A DNA stretch of 5,817 nucleotides, from contig JAGWJK010000329.1 in assembly GCA_028865845.1 (NCBI GenBank), forward strand, positions 1 to 5,817, given 5' to 3'. Position numbers and translations under genes: made by a program. Below, piece after piece: positions 1 to 5,742 of this stretch. The notes below the pieces were generated by a model. It was not told the DNA's origin, did no database searches, and was given only the letters and a program-made list of their open reading frames with translations. The number at the start of each line of letters is the position of its first letter. Position 1 is the first letter of the stretch. This DNA is from Rhizobiaceae bacterium. Lineage in GTDB: Bacteria > Pseudomonadota > Alphaproteobacteria > Rhizobiales > Rhizobiaceae.

Positions 1-499
1 CCAGCATGCGCAGCGGCTTCATGATCTTCGACGCGGCGAATATGGAAACCAGGACACTGCCGGTAATGATGAGCCCGAGCCATCCGGCCAGAATCTTCCA
101 TCCGCCTGGTGGCGGACCGAACTCCGGCATCGGCATGACGATCCATTCGCCATTGGAAAGTTTCAGCGACGCGATACCGCCCCCGGTCGGCAGGCGCGAA
201 ATCATCGCCTGACGTTCCGCTCCGATCCGTTTCAGGGCCTCCATGAGGAATTCCGAGAGCCGTACATCGGAAGCGCCATCCGCCGGTGTTGCGGCAATGA
301 CGAGGCCAGTTGCCAATGCATCGACCTTATCCTTCTCCGCAAAGGCCGCCAGCATGGATAGCTGCCGCGCCACCGGCTCCATCGTCATCTCAGGCCGCGG
401 GCCGCGCATGACAAGGCTTGCCACGAAAGACGAGCTTATGACGACCGAAACGATGGCTGTCAGCAGCAATAGCGCCAGGCGAGCGCCAAGCGATTTCAT
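1..499 (-). CDS. Sensor histidine kinase, N-terminal part (cut by window edge)
   Basis: This is the first 166 codons of a membrane sensor kinase; the catalytic part lies beyond the window. The ATG at 499 overlaps the TGA of the upstream response regulator (ATGA, 496-499), and an AAGGG ribosome-binding sequence sits a few bases ahead, so the pair is translationally coupled. The protein starts MKSLGARLALLLLTAIVSVV. It has a first membrane segment at about residues 8-28, a periplasmic stretch of roughly 105 residues, and a second membrane segment at about 134-157. This is followed by SKIMKPLRML, which looks like the start of a HAMP linker. That layout is the classic EnvZ/RstB-like kinase plan, and an OmpR-type partner supports it. 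The periplasmic part shows no sensor domain I can name, so the signal is unknown; the nearby iron-binding protein hints at iron but does not prove it. The HisKA and HATPase domains cannot be seen, so the kinase call rests on topology and operon context. Confidence 0.85.
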   Translation of the reverse strand, partial: MKSLGARLALLLLTAIVSVVISSSFVASLVMRGPRPEMTMEPVARQLSMLAAFAEKDKVDALATGLVIAATPADGASDVRLSEFLMEALKRIGAERQAMISRLPTGGGIASLKLSNGEWIVMPMPEFGPPPGGWKILAGWLGLIITGSVLVSIFAASKIMKPLRML

Positions 500-1227
500 G
501 ACTCGCCCTTCACGACCGTCACGGGAACAACGAGTTGATATCCGCCGTTGCGGATGGTCCTGAACACCGGTTCTTCGGCTGTCTCTCCAAGTTTCCGGCG
601 CAGGCGGCTCATCAGCACGTCGATCGAGCGATCTGCAGGGTCGCGATCCCGCCCCTGCGTCAGATCCAGCAACTGGTCGCGCGACAGCAGCCGGCCGGCG
701 CGTTCCAGAAAGACCTTGAGCAGATCGAATTCGGCGCCGGTCATGGAAATAACCTCGCCGTTATCCTTGGTAACGCGGCGAAGTTGGGGATCGAGCGTCA
801 TATCGCCGAATTGGTAACGCCGCTGTTCAGGCTCCGGCGAGGTATCGTCATTGACGCGGCGAAGAACGGCGCGAATGCGGGCCGCAAGCTCACGCGGATT
901 GAACGGTTTTCCGAGATAATCGTCCGCACCGATTTCCAACCCGAGAATGCGGTCGATATCCTCCTTCAGTGCGGTCAGAAGAATGACCGGAACGCGGGGG
1001 CGGCGGTTCCTGAGGTCGCGGCAGAGATCGAGGCCCGATCCGTCCGGCAGCATGACATCCAGAACGAGGAGATCAGGCGTGCGTCGATTGAGGACGTCGC
1101 CGCAGCCACGCAGGTCGCTTGCTGTCGAGACGCGAAAGCCCTGCTCCTCAAGATACCGGCTCAGGAGCGTGCGAATTTCGTGGTCGTCATCGACGATCAA
1201 GATATCGGCCGCGGCAGTCAAACTCAT
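496..1227 (-). CDS. OmpR/PhoB-family response regulator
   Basis: A DNA-binding response regulator of 243 residues, a normal length for the family. The receiver domain spans about residues 8-123: acidic cluster D13-D15 (IVDDDHE), phospho-acceptor D57 in LLVLDVMLPDGSG, T85 in VILLTALK, and K107 in LGKPFNPREL. The C-terminal winged helix spans about 140-235, with MTGAEFDLLKVFLE and SIDVLMSRLRRKLGE, ending in RTIRNGGYQLV. The start at 1227 is chosen because GGAAGGA lies just upstream and the protein then begins directly before the receiver; an in-frame ATG at 1362 would add 45 residues that match nothing in the family. It overlaps the downstream kinase by four bases, so the two form one operon, and the regulator should be phosphorylated by that kinase. 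Targets are unknown. The ferric-iron-binding gene upstream on the same strand is an obvious candidate target (inference). Confidence 0.95.
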   Translation of the reverse strand: MSLTAAADILIVDDDHEIRTLLSRYLEEQGFRVSTASDLRGCGDVLNRRTPDLLVLDVMLPDGSGLDLCRDLRNRRPRVPVILLTALKEDIDRILGLEIGADDYLGKPFNPRELAARIRAVLRRVNDDTSPEPEQRRYQFGDMTLDPQLRRVTKDNGEVISMTGAEFDLLKVFLERAGRLLSRDQLLDLTQGRDRDPADRSIDVLMSRLRRKLGETAEEPVFRTIRNGGYQLVVPVTVVKGES

Positions 1228-1246
1228 AAGCTTCCTTCCATTTTTC

Positions 1247-1265
1247 GGAGTTTGATACAAACTCC
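1247..1265. promoter_or_regulatory. 19-bp inverted repeat upstream of the OmpR-type regulator
   Basis: A perfect 8-bp inverted repeat, GGAGTTTG/CAAACTCC, with a 3-base centre. It ends 19 bases before the regulator's start codon and just upstream of its ribosome-binding sequence. It could be a protein-binding operator, or a hairpin in the mRNA leader. No convincing -35/-10 pair was found next to it, so its role is open. Confidence 0.45.
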
Positions 1266-1388
1266 TTTCCAAAAGAAGGCTTTTCGCGGGCCTGGCGAGC
1301 AAAATTTGCCGCCGGCAACATGGGTTTACAAATTTCCTGTCGACGGAAACGTTGAGCAACACAATCCGCCGAATCCACGCAGCTTGAT

Positions 1389-1419
1389 CGATCGCCAGCG
1401 GAAGTTCCGCCGGCGATCG
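1389..1419 (-). terminator. Stem-loop after the iron-binding-protein gene (possible terminator)
   Basis: The arms CGATCGCC and GGCGATCG pair over 8 bp. After one mismatch the stem continues with GCGG/CCGC and closes on a small loop. It begins 8 bases after the stop codon of the binding-protein gene on the minus strand. No U-tract follows in that direction (ATCAAGCT), so it is not a textbook Rho-independent terminator. It may instead stabilise the 3' end or reduce read-through into the two-component genes. Confidence 0.4.
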
Positions 1420-1426
1420 GCCAGTT

Positions 1427-2446
1427 TTAGAGAATACCAGCAGCAGTCATCATGTCGACAATCTTCTTGCTGTCGAGGGTCGAGGATTCGACCTTCGGCG
1501 CATCGAGATCGGCGAGCGGAACCAGCTTCTGGTTCGACTGGGCGCCGTTGCCGACGGCATATTCAAACGAGGTGCCATTCTTCAGCACATCCTGGCCGCC
1601 CTTGCCGGTGACGAACTTCAGAAATGCCTGCGCTTCCTTGGCATGCTTGCTGGACTTCAGGACGCCGCCGCCCGAGACGCTGACGAAGGCGCCCGGATCC
1701 TGGTTCTTGAAATAGTGCAGCGCGACATTCTTGCTATTCTCGGCCGTCTTTGCCTGATCGCCGAACCAATAATAGTGGTAGATGATCGCGCCTTCGACTT
1801 CACCGGCGTTGACCGCCTTCATGGCGACGCTATTGCCCTTGTAGGGCGTTGCGTTTTCCTTCAGCGCCTTCAGGAAGGCGGCAGTCGTCTGCTCACCCTT
1901 CAATTGCAGCAGGGCACCCATGATGGCCTGGAAGTCTGCGCCCGTCGGCGAGGCGGCCCAGCGGCCCTTCCAAGCGGGGTCGGCGAGATCGAGCATAGAC
2001 TTCGGCAGCTTGTCCTCCGTCAGCTTGGTCTTGTCATAGGCAAAGACCGTCGAGCGCGCGGCGATGCCGGTCCACATGCCGTCAGCCGCGCGATACTGCG
2101 CCGGGACCTGATCGAGCGTGTCCTTGTCGACCGGTGCGAAGAGACCGGCCTTGTCCACCAAGGCCATGGCCGGGGAGTTTTCGGTCAGAAACACGTCGGC
2201 CGGCGAGGCCGCACCTTCCTGGATGATCTGATTGGCGAACTCCATGTCGCCGCCGTTGCGGACCGTCACCTTGATGCCGGTTTCCTTCGTGAAGGCGTCG
2301 ACCCACTCGGCACCGAGGCTTTCGTGCTGGGCGTTGTAGACAACGATGCCTTCAGCGTCCTGTGCGGCAGCGCCACTCGCAAACGAGGCTGCGGCAAACA
2401 GCGACGCGGCGGCGACGGTCAGGCCAAGGCGATTGATGTGCTTCAT
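1427..2446 (-). CDS. fbpA: Periplasmic ferric-iron-binding protein of an ABC transporter (FbpA/AfuA type)
   Basis: This 339-residue solute-binding protein captures ferric iron in the periplasm and hands it to an inner-membrane ABC importer. Residues 1-28 form a Sec signal peptide (basic start, Ala-rich core, GAAAQ cleavage region). The mature part matches the FbpA/HitA family from memory of the Neisseria and Haemophilus proteins: VYNAQHESL (H41), SPADVFLTEN (E89) and YHYYWF (Y225, Y226). These correspond to the known iron ligands His, Glu and tandem Tyr. Other shared blocks are NSVAMKAVNAGEVEGA and NQDPGAFVSVSGGGVLKSS. The start is supported by AAGGAGAG a few bases upstream of the ATG. No permease or ATPase gene is next to it here: downstream comes an OmpR-type two-component pair, upstream a divergent gene. 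It could serve a remote transporter or act as a co-receptor for the kinase (inference). No clear Fur, RirA or Irr box was recognised upstream. The symbol names the family; afuA is equally usable. Confidence 0.92.
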   Translation of the reverse strand: MKHINRLGLTVAAASLFAAASFASGAAAQDAEGIVVYNAQHESLGAEWVDAFTKETGIKVTVRNGGDMEFANQIIQEGAASPADVFLTENSPAMALVDKAGLFAPVDKDTLDQVPAQYRAADGMWTGIAARSTVFAYDKTKLTEDKLPKSMLDLADPAWKGRWAASPTGADFQAIMGALLQLKGEQTTAAFLKALKENATPYKGNSVAMKAVNAGEVEGAIIYHYYWFGDQAKTAENSKNVALHYFKNQDPGAFVSVSGGGVLKSSKHAKEAQAFLKFVTGKGGQDVLKNGTSFEYAVGNGAQSNQKLVPLADLDAPKVESSTLDSKKIVDMMTAAGIL

Positions 2447-2614
2447 TTTACTCTCCTTTTAACGGCGGCTCCGAACAACGGCATCGCGTCGCTCCGGCGC
2501 CTTTCGGTATCCGTTTTGAATGTCAGGTGCCTGAATGCCGACGGCCATCGGGAGCGGCCATAAAACTATTCAAACACACTCCACTTATATCGGGAACCTT
2601 GGTCTGCGCCATGC

Positions 2615-2626
2615 GGACTAAAGTCC
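2615..2626. promoter_or_regulatory. Predicted response-regulator operator, GGAC-N4-GTCC copy 1
   Basis: GGACTAAAGTCC, an inverted repeat of GGACT/AGTCC around AA. The wider element at 2614-2632 matches 5716-5734 at 17 of 19 positions, and that second locus lies upstream of the NarL-type kinase gene. The dyad precedes a TATGAT sequence by 30 bases, which would centre it near -48, a usual place for an activator. The NarL-type regulator at 3600-4274 is the proposed binder (inference). Confidence 0.6.
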
Positions 2627-2656
2627 CTATCGGCGAGCGTAGAGGGCCGGGGACAC

Positions 2657-2662
2657 TATGAT
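2657..2662 (+). promoter_or_regulatory. Possible -10 element for the secreted-protein genes
   Basis: TATGAT matches the sigma-70 -10 consensus at five of six positions. No TTGACA-like hexamer lies 16-18 bases upstream (CGAGCG instead), which fits an activator-dependent promoter served by the dyad at 2615-2626. The transcript would start near 2669, giving a leader of about 86 bases. Based on sequence only. Confidence 0.3.
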
Positions 2663-2754
2663 CGCGCTCCAAAACGGCCAAACTCCATGGCGTGGCGGAA
2701 CGAAATCTTCGTCGCACGGCCAATCCGGCCCACGCAAACCCAAGGAGCAGAACA

Positions 2755-3102
2755 ATGCAGAAGAGTGTATTCTATGCCGTTGTGGCATTGGCGACATCCC
2801 TGCCGACATTTGGGGCCACGGCCAGCGCATCGCTGGCGCCGGCAAGTCCGACAGCGGTCGCAACCGGCACACAGCAGATGGAGATTGCTCGCCAAGGCGC
2901 GGATGATGCCAACAGAAATGAGCGGCATGGCCGCGGCCGCGACGACGGCCGTAACCATGCCGAGAATATTCGCCCGGAAGATGGGCACTCGGCAGGACAT
3001 GGTGCGGACGATGGGCCGAACCACGACCGTGGCGACGATCGTGGTGGTGATCGCGGCGGCGATCAGGGTGGCGACCATGGCGGCCACCGTGGCCGTGGTT
3101 GA
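2755..3102 (+). CDS. Small exported Asp/Gly/His/Arg-rich protein with GGD-x repeats
   Basis: A 115-residue protein of no family I recognise. The ATG at 2755 is preceded by AAGGAG at a good distance; a longer reading from 2692 would put 21 charged residues before the signal peptide and is rejected. Residues 1-25 are a Sec signal peptide (MQKSVFYAVVALATSLPTFG, then ATASA as the likely cleavage region). The mature chain is extremely polar: residues 48-92 are rich in D, N, R, H and E, and residues 93-115 repeat GGD-x (GGDRGGDQGGDHGGH). Such a chain should be disordered; its Asp and His could bind divalent metals, but that is conjecture. It is followed in the same frame by a second exported-protein gene and is probably co-transcribed with it. 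The upstream dyad shared with the NarL-type kinase gene suggests control by that system. An antisense frame of 162 codons overlaps it but is judged a shadow. Confidence 0.8.
   Translation: MQKSVFYAVVALATSLPTFGATASASLAPASPTAVATGTQQMEIARQGADDANRNERHGRGRDDGRNHAENIRPEDGHSAGHGADDGPNHDRGDDRGGDRGGDQGGDHGGHRGRG
3031..3099 (+). repeat. Coding 12-base tandem repeat (GGD-x)
   Basis: Imperfect 12-base units encode GGDR, GGDQ, GGDH and GGHR at the C-terminus of the exported protein (about residues 93-115). The units differ in third positions and in the fourth residue. Such a repeat can change copy number by slippage, so length variation between strains is likely. Confidence 0.6.
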
Positions 3103-3120
3103 TCCTATTATGTCTTCACC

Positions 3121-3142
3121 GCCTGGTCCACGAGGGCCAGGC
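3121..3142 (+). promoter_or_regulatory. Strong intercistronic hairpin between the two exported-protein genes
   Basis: GCCTGGTCC and GGGCCAGGC pair into a 9-bp stem (one G-U) capped by an ACGA tetraloop. It lies 18 bases after the first stop codon and 20 bases before the TTG start of the second gene. No T-run follows, so it is unlikely to be an intrinsic terminator. A role in mRNA processing, in stability of the upstream cistron, or in limiting translation of the second gene is plausible. Confidence 0.5.
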
Positions 3143-3162
3143 ATCCTTGCGGGGTTCCGACA

Positions 3163-3594
3163 TTGCAGCGCTTTAAAACCATTGTGACCGCCGTCCTGTT
3201 TTCACTGCTTGTCGGGTCGCTCTGTCCCGGCACGGCGATGGCCGACAAGGGAAGCGGTGGCGGCGGCTCCGGTTCGTCCGGCTCTGGCGGATCGGGCTCT
3301 TCAGGCTCCTCAAGCTCCGGGCATTCCGGATCGTCCGATTCCTCAGGCTCTTCCGGTTCATCGGGGTCAGGTCATCAGAATGACGGCTCCAATAGCGGCT
3401 CAGGGAGCGGAGCGGATGACGACGGCGGCGGCGGCGGAAGCGACTCTCGGGGCCGCTCCGCGAAAGGCGACGACCGGTCCTACGAAGGAGGATGGCACGA
3501 ACGGATCACCAATGGCCACTACGAACTCTACGATCCGCAGGGACGATTGGTTATCCGACGAAGTGCGACGAAAGCCGATCTCAACCAGAACTGA
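3163..3594 (+). CDS. Small exported Ser/Gly-rich protein with a short C-terminal domain
   Basis: A 143-residue protein of unknown function. The start is TTG at 3163, with GGGG eight bases upstream as a weak ribosome-binding sequence. No ATG or other upstream start exists in frame after the previous gene's stop; GTG at 3184 is the alternative but loses the basic residues of the signal peptide. Residues 1-27 are a Sec signal peptide (QRFKTIVTAVLFSLLVGSL, cleavage after AMA before DKG). Cys21 is preceded by Leu, so this is not a lipobox. Residues 30-105 are low complexity, mainly Ser and Gly with some Asp. Residues 106-143 look ordered: SYEGGWHERITNGHYELYDP, then QGRLVIRRSATKADL. I recall similar tails in rhizobial hypothetical proteins but cannot verify it. 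It is probably co-transcribed with the gene before it and ends five bases from the convergent regulator gene. Confidence 0.75.
   Translation: MQRFKTIVTAVLFSLLVGSLCPGTAMADKGSGGGGSGSSGSGGSGSSGSSSSGHSGSSDSSGSSGSSGSGHQNDGSNSGSGSGADDDGGGGGSDSRGRSAKGDDRSYEGGWHERITNGHYELYDPQGRLVIRRSATKADLNQN
3253..3378 (+). repeat. Low-complexity Ser/Gly coding tract
   Basis: A run of codons encoding GGS, GSSG and SSGSS-like units (residues 31-72 of the exported protein), made mostly of TCC/TCA/TCG/TCT and GGC/GGA/GGT. Synonymous codons vary, so this is not a simple DNA microsatellite. It probably forms a flexible linker between the export signal and the C-terminal domain. Confidence 0.6.
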
Positions 3595-3599
3595 CGGGT

Positions 3600-4274
3600 C
3601 TACTGCCTGGATTGCGCGTCACGCAGAAACATCGCCGCTTCCGTCCTGTTACGCGCCTTCAGCTTTTGGAGAATGCGCGTCATGTTGTGTTTGATGGTTT
3701 TCTCCTGCAAGCCGAGCCGGCGGGCCACTTCCTTGTTGCTGTTGCCGTCGGCGACAAGCTCGAGGATCTGCTCTTCGCGCGGCGTGAGGCTCGCCAGCGC
3801 CTCGTCGTGCGGATGGGGCGCCGATACGGCTGGCGACGCCGTCGCCTCGCTTCGCATTTCCGTCAGAATCCGCGCGGCGAGGCTCGGCGAAACATAGCTT
3901 TCCCCGGCAACGACATTGCGCACGACGCTCGCGAGCGCCGAAGCGCTGACACCCTTCAGCACATAGCCTTTGGCACCTTCCTTCAACGCCTCAAAGAGGT
4001 CTGCCTCGTCCTCCGATGCCGTCAGCACGATCACCGCCGCATCGGGATCAGATGCAAGGATCGAACGCAGGGCGGAGTGCCCGCCGCCGGGCATGGAAAG
4101 ATCGAGCAGCAGCGCATCGGGACGATGTTCGTTGAAGAGGGTCAGCGCCTCCGCCGCCGTTGCGCCTTCGCCGACGACCGCAAACTCCGGCTCGTCCGTC
4201 AGGCTGCGCGACAATCCGGCCCGGAATATCGGGTGATCGTCGACAATGGCGACCCTGATCATGTTCTGCATCAT
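3600..4274 (-). CDS. NarL/FixJ-family response regulator
   Basis: A 224-residue regulator of standard length. The receiver domain covers about residues 5-122: D12/D13 (VAIVDDHPIFRAG), phospho-acceptor D58 in LLLDLSMPGGG, T85 in VIVLTAS, K107 in GYVLKG. After a linker rich in Ala, Pro and His (143-160) comes a LuxR-type helix-turn-helix at about 163-218 (LTPREEQILELVADGNSNKE, then VARRLGLQEKTIKHNMTRIL). The first ATG (4274) overlaps the kinase stop as ATGA, and AAGGAG sits 8 bases upstream; ATGs at 4271 and 4262 are also possible. The gene is thus translationally coupled to the HisKA_3 kinase before it, its evident partner. GGAC-N4-GTCC dyads upstream of that kinase gene and upstream of the secreted-protein genes are the best candidates for its binding sites, implying autoregulation plus control of those genes (inference). 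Nothing in the receiver or helix-turn-helix appears missing. Confidence 0.95.
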   Translation of the reverse strand: MMQNMIRVAIVDDHPIFRAGLSRSLTDEPEFAVVGEGATAAEALTLFNEHRPDALLLDLSMPGGGHSALRSILASDPDAAVIVLTASEDEADLFEALKEGAKGYVLKGVSASALASVVRNVVAGESYVSPSLAARILTEMRSEATASPAVSAPHPHDEALASLTPREEQILELVADGNSNKEVARRLGLQEKTIKHNMTRILQKLKARNRTEAAMFLRDAQSRQ

Positions 4275-5668
4275 GGCGCACTCTCCTTTGGAAGCGTCAT
4301 CGTGACGACAGTTCCCGTCTTGTTGTCGGAGCGGATATCCATGCTGCCGCCCAGCCCTGCCAGCCGTTCTTCCAGCCCGGCAAGGCCGAGACCCGGCTCT
4401 CCATCAAGTCGAACGAACCCCCTTCCATTGTCGCGAACGGCGACTTCGATGGTATCGCCGACCTGCCGCGCCGTGACGGTAATCTCAGTGGCATGGGCGT
4501 GTCTCGTCGCGTTGCTCAGGGTTTCCTGAACGAACCGGTAGAGGCAGATTTTCGATGCCTGAGTGGTGAGCGGAACCTCCGCGATCTCAGCCTTGATCTT
4601 GGTGCGGGAGTGGGTCTCATGCGCCGCGATCGCCCGGCGGACGACGTCCTCGCCGCGAAGCGTTCCGAGTTCGGGCAAGGTAAGGCCGCGGCAGATGTTG
4701 CGGATTTCCTGGATCGCCTCGGTTACGGAGTGCCGAACCAGAGATTCGTCATCATCCTTGGCTCGTCCCTTGCTGATCGCCTCCAGCCGCAGCGCGGCAA
4801 AACCGAGCAGTTGCGCCGGGCCATCATGCAGCTCGGCGGATATGCGTCGCAGATATCGTTCATTGAGCGTCGCCGTCCGCTGAGTTGCCCTGTCGGCTCT
4901 AAGCCGCAGCGAGCGGTTCGTTTCCAACATGCGGGAAAGCTCCTCCACCTGGATATCCAACGACTTTCGCTGGACCTCGATCAGATGGCTTCCGCGCGCC
5001 ACGATGCCGAAAAGCAAAGCGAGCATTCCGGCCGTCACCGCGCCGACGACAAACCAGCTCTGGATCTTCGTTCTCAACAATTCCGCGCGAAGATCGCCGG
5101 CAATTTCATAGAATTCGGCAACCGCGATGATGTCGCCGGACCAGGGTTCGCGTATCGGACTGTAGATCTCCAGCAGCGGCTGGCCGCTCCGCTGTTCGAG
5201 CAGGTTCTCCTCGCCTTCAAGCGCGTCGAAATCGGCATGCACCGTGCCGGCAAGCGCGGTCGACAGGCCTTCCGTCATCGCAAAACGCTGGCCGATGAGG
5301 CTTGGCTCACTGCTGAAGATGATGGTGCCGTCGGGGCGCCAGAGCTTGAAGGAGAACAACCGGCTTTTCAGCACGCCCTGTTGCAGGGTTTCGGTCAGCG
5401 CGCGTTTTGCGCCTTCGCCAAGGGTCGTCGCCGATGACAACTCCTGAGTCAGCGGTGCGATGATGCTGTCGACATAAAGGGCGGTTGCACCGGCGGCGTT
5501 GCGGACCGCGGCCTCCTCGATGCGATTCGTTACCCAGAAACCGATAAGCCCCATACCGACGACCAGCACCAAAGCGCCGGCAATCGCGAACTGCCATGCG
5601 AGACTGAAGCGCTCTCGCAATATCTTCCGGGGCGTGGTGACGGACATGACGTTCATGATCGTCACCAT
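4271..5668 (-). CDS. Membrane sensor histidine kinase, HisKA_3 (NarX/DegS-like) type
   Basis: A 465-residue kinase. The first membrane segment is at about residues 23-46 and the second at about 204-224. The 157 residues between them are periplasmic and contain a Cache/PAS-like stretch (LFSFKLWRPDGTIIFSSEPS through LLEIYSPIRE and DIIAVAEFYEIAGDL), which suggests a small-molecule sensor; the ligand is unknown. A coiled-coil-like linker follows (about 230-275), then the HisKA_3 dimerisation helix with phospho-acceptor H281 in ELHDGPAQLLGF. The HATPase domain has N386 in QETLSNATRHAH, DNGRGF at 413-418 and GLGLAGLEERL at 426-436. All catalytic boxes are present. It phosphorylates the NarL-type regulator encoded immediately downstream. 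The start is uncertain: ATG at 5668 has no good ribosome-binding sequence, while ATG at 5656 has GGTGA ahead of it and ATG at 5647 is also possible. The choice affects only the short cytoplasmic leader. Confidence 0.95.
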   Translation of the reverse strand: MVTIMNVMSVTTPRKILRERFSLAWQFAIAGALVLVVGMGLIGFWVTNRIEEAAVRNAAGATALYVDSIIAPLTQELSSATTLGEGAKRALTETLQQGVLKSRLFSFKLWRPDGTIIFSSEPSLIGQRFAMTEGLSTALAGTVHADFDALEGEENLLEQRSGQPLLEIYSPIREPWSGDIIAVAEFYEIAGDLRAELLRTKIQSWFVVGAVTAGMLALLFGIVARGSHLIEVQRKSLDIQVEELSRMLETNRSLRLRADRATQRTATLNERYLRRISAELHDGPAQLLGFAALRLEAISKGRAKDDDESLVRHSVTEAIQEIRNICRGLTLPELGTLRGEDVVRRAIAAHETHSRTKIKAEIAEVPLTTQASKICLYRFVQETLSNATRHAHATEITVTARQVGDTIEVAVRDNGRGFVRLDGEPGLGLAGLEERLAGLGGSMDIRSDNKTGTVVTMTLPKESAP

Positions 5669-5716
5669 AGCGGCGTTTGACAGACAGCAGAAGCCGGACC
5701 GGCGTCGGATCGCGCC

Positions 5717-5728
5717 GGACGAAAGTCC
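5717..5728. promoter_or_regulatory. Predicted response-regulator operator, GGAC-N4-GTCC copy 2
   Basis: GGACGAAAGTCC, differing from the copy at 2615-2626 at a single position. It lies about 50 bases upstream of the first possible kinase start codon. Together with copy 3 it forms a tandem pair with a centre-to-centre spacing of 22 bp, about two turns of B-DNA, so two dimers would bind on the same face. Confidence 0.6.
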
Positions 5729-5742
5729 CTTTCGAAAGGGAC
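5725..5742. repeat. 18-bp perfect palindrome
   Basis: GTCCCTTTCGAAAGGGAC reads the same on both strands. It is made of the right half-site of dyad copy 2 and the left half-site of copy 3, with the 10-base CTTTCGAAAG between them. It may be an operator in its own right or a consequence of two adjacent dyads. Confidence 0.7.

Larger units (their letters stand above)
2447..2754. other. Divergent intergenic region between fbpA-like gene and secreted-protein genes
   Basis: This 308-base stretch holds no credible gene. It carries the ribosome-binding sequence of the minus-strand iron-binding-protein gene (next to 2447) and an AAGGAG for the plus-strand gene (2742-2747). It contains a 5-2-5 inverted repeat TCAGG-TG-CCTGA at 2523-2534, two copies of CGGCCAT 13 bases apart around 2543-2562, an AT-richer patch at about 2560-2590, and the GGAC-N4-GTCC dyad at 2615-2626. 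No convincing -35/-10 pair was found for the minus-strand gene. Confidence 0.6.

Noticed and set aside
535..1611. Long plus-strand reading frame (358 codons) opposite the OmpR-type regulator
   Set aside because: It lies antisense to a clear regulator with all conserved residues; its protein has no recognisable domain and it crosses an intergenic region. Typical GC-rich shadow frame.
1643..2563. Plus-strand frame of 306 codons opposite the iron-binding protein
   Set aside because: Antisense to an intact, family-matching gene; no domain and no ribosome-binding sequence evident.
2447..2600. Possible Fur, RirA or Irr box upstream of the iron-binding-protein gene
   Set aside because: The AT-richer patch with TTTGAATAGTTTTATGG was compared with remembered iron-box patterns (such as TGA-N9-TCA) and does not match.
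2656..3144. Minus-strand frame of 162 codons that looks like a hydrophobic membrane protein
   Set aside because: It is the complement of the Asp/Gly-rich coding sequence, which naturally yields Val/Ala/Ile-rich antisense codons. The plus-strand gene has a proper AAGGAG and a signal peptide; this frame has neither.
3193..3196. Further GGAC-N4-GTCC-like sites: TGACCGCCGTCC near 3185-3196, GGACGACGTCC (three-base spacer) near 4642-4652, GGACCGAACTCC near 116-127
   Set aside because: Each breaks an arm or the spacer length and lies inside a coding sequence, so chance is the better explanation.
3219..3225. Possible lipoprotein cysteine (Cys21) in the Ser/Gly-rich exported protein
   Set aside because: The residue before Cys is Leu, which does not fit a lipobox, and a good signal peptidase I site (AMA before Asp) follows a few residues later.
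3492..4529. Plus-strand frame of 345 codons opposite the NarL-type regulator
   Set aside because: Overlaps the second exported-protein gene in another frame and runs antisense to a regulator with complete motifs; no recognisable domain.
4493..5437. Plus-strand frame of 314 codons opposite the HisKA_3 kinase
   Set aside because: Shadow of a kinase whose catalytic boxes are all intact on the minus strand.
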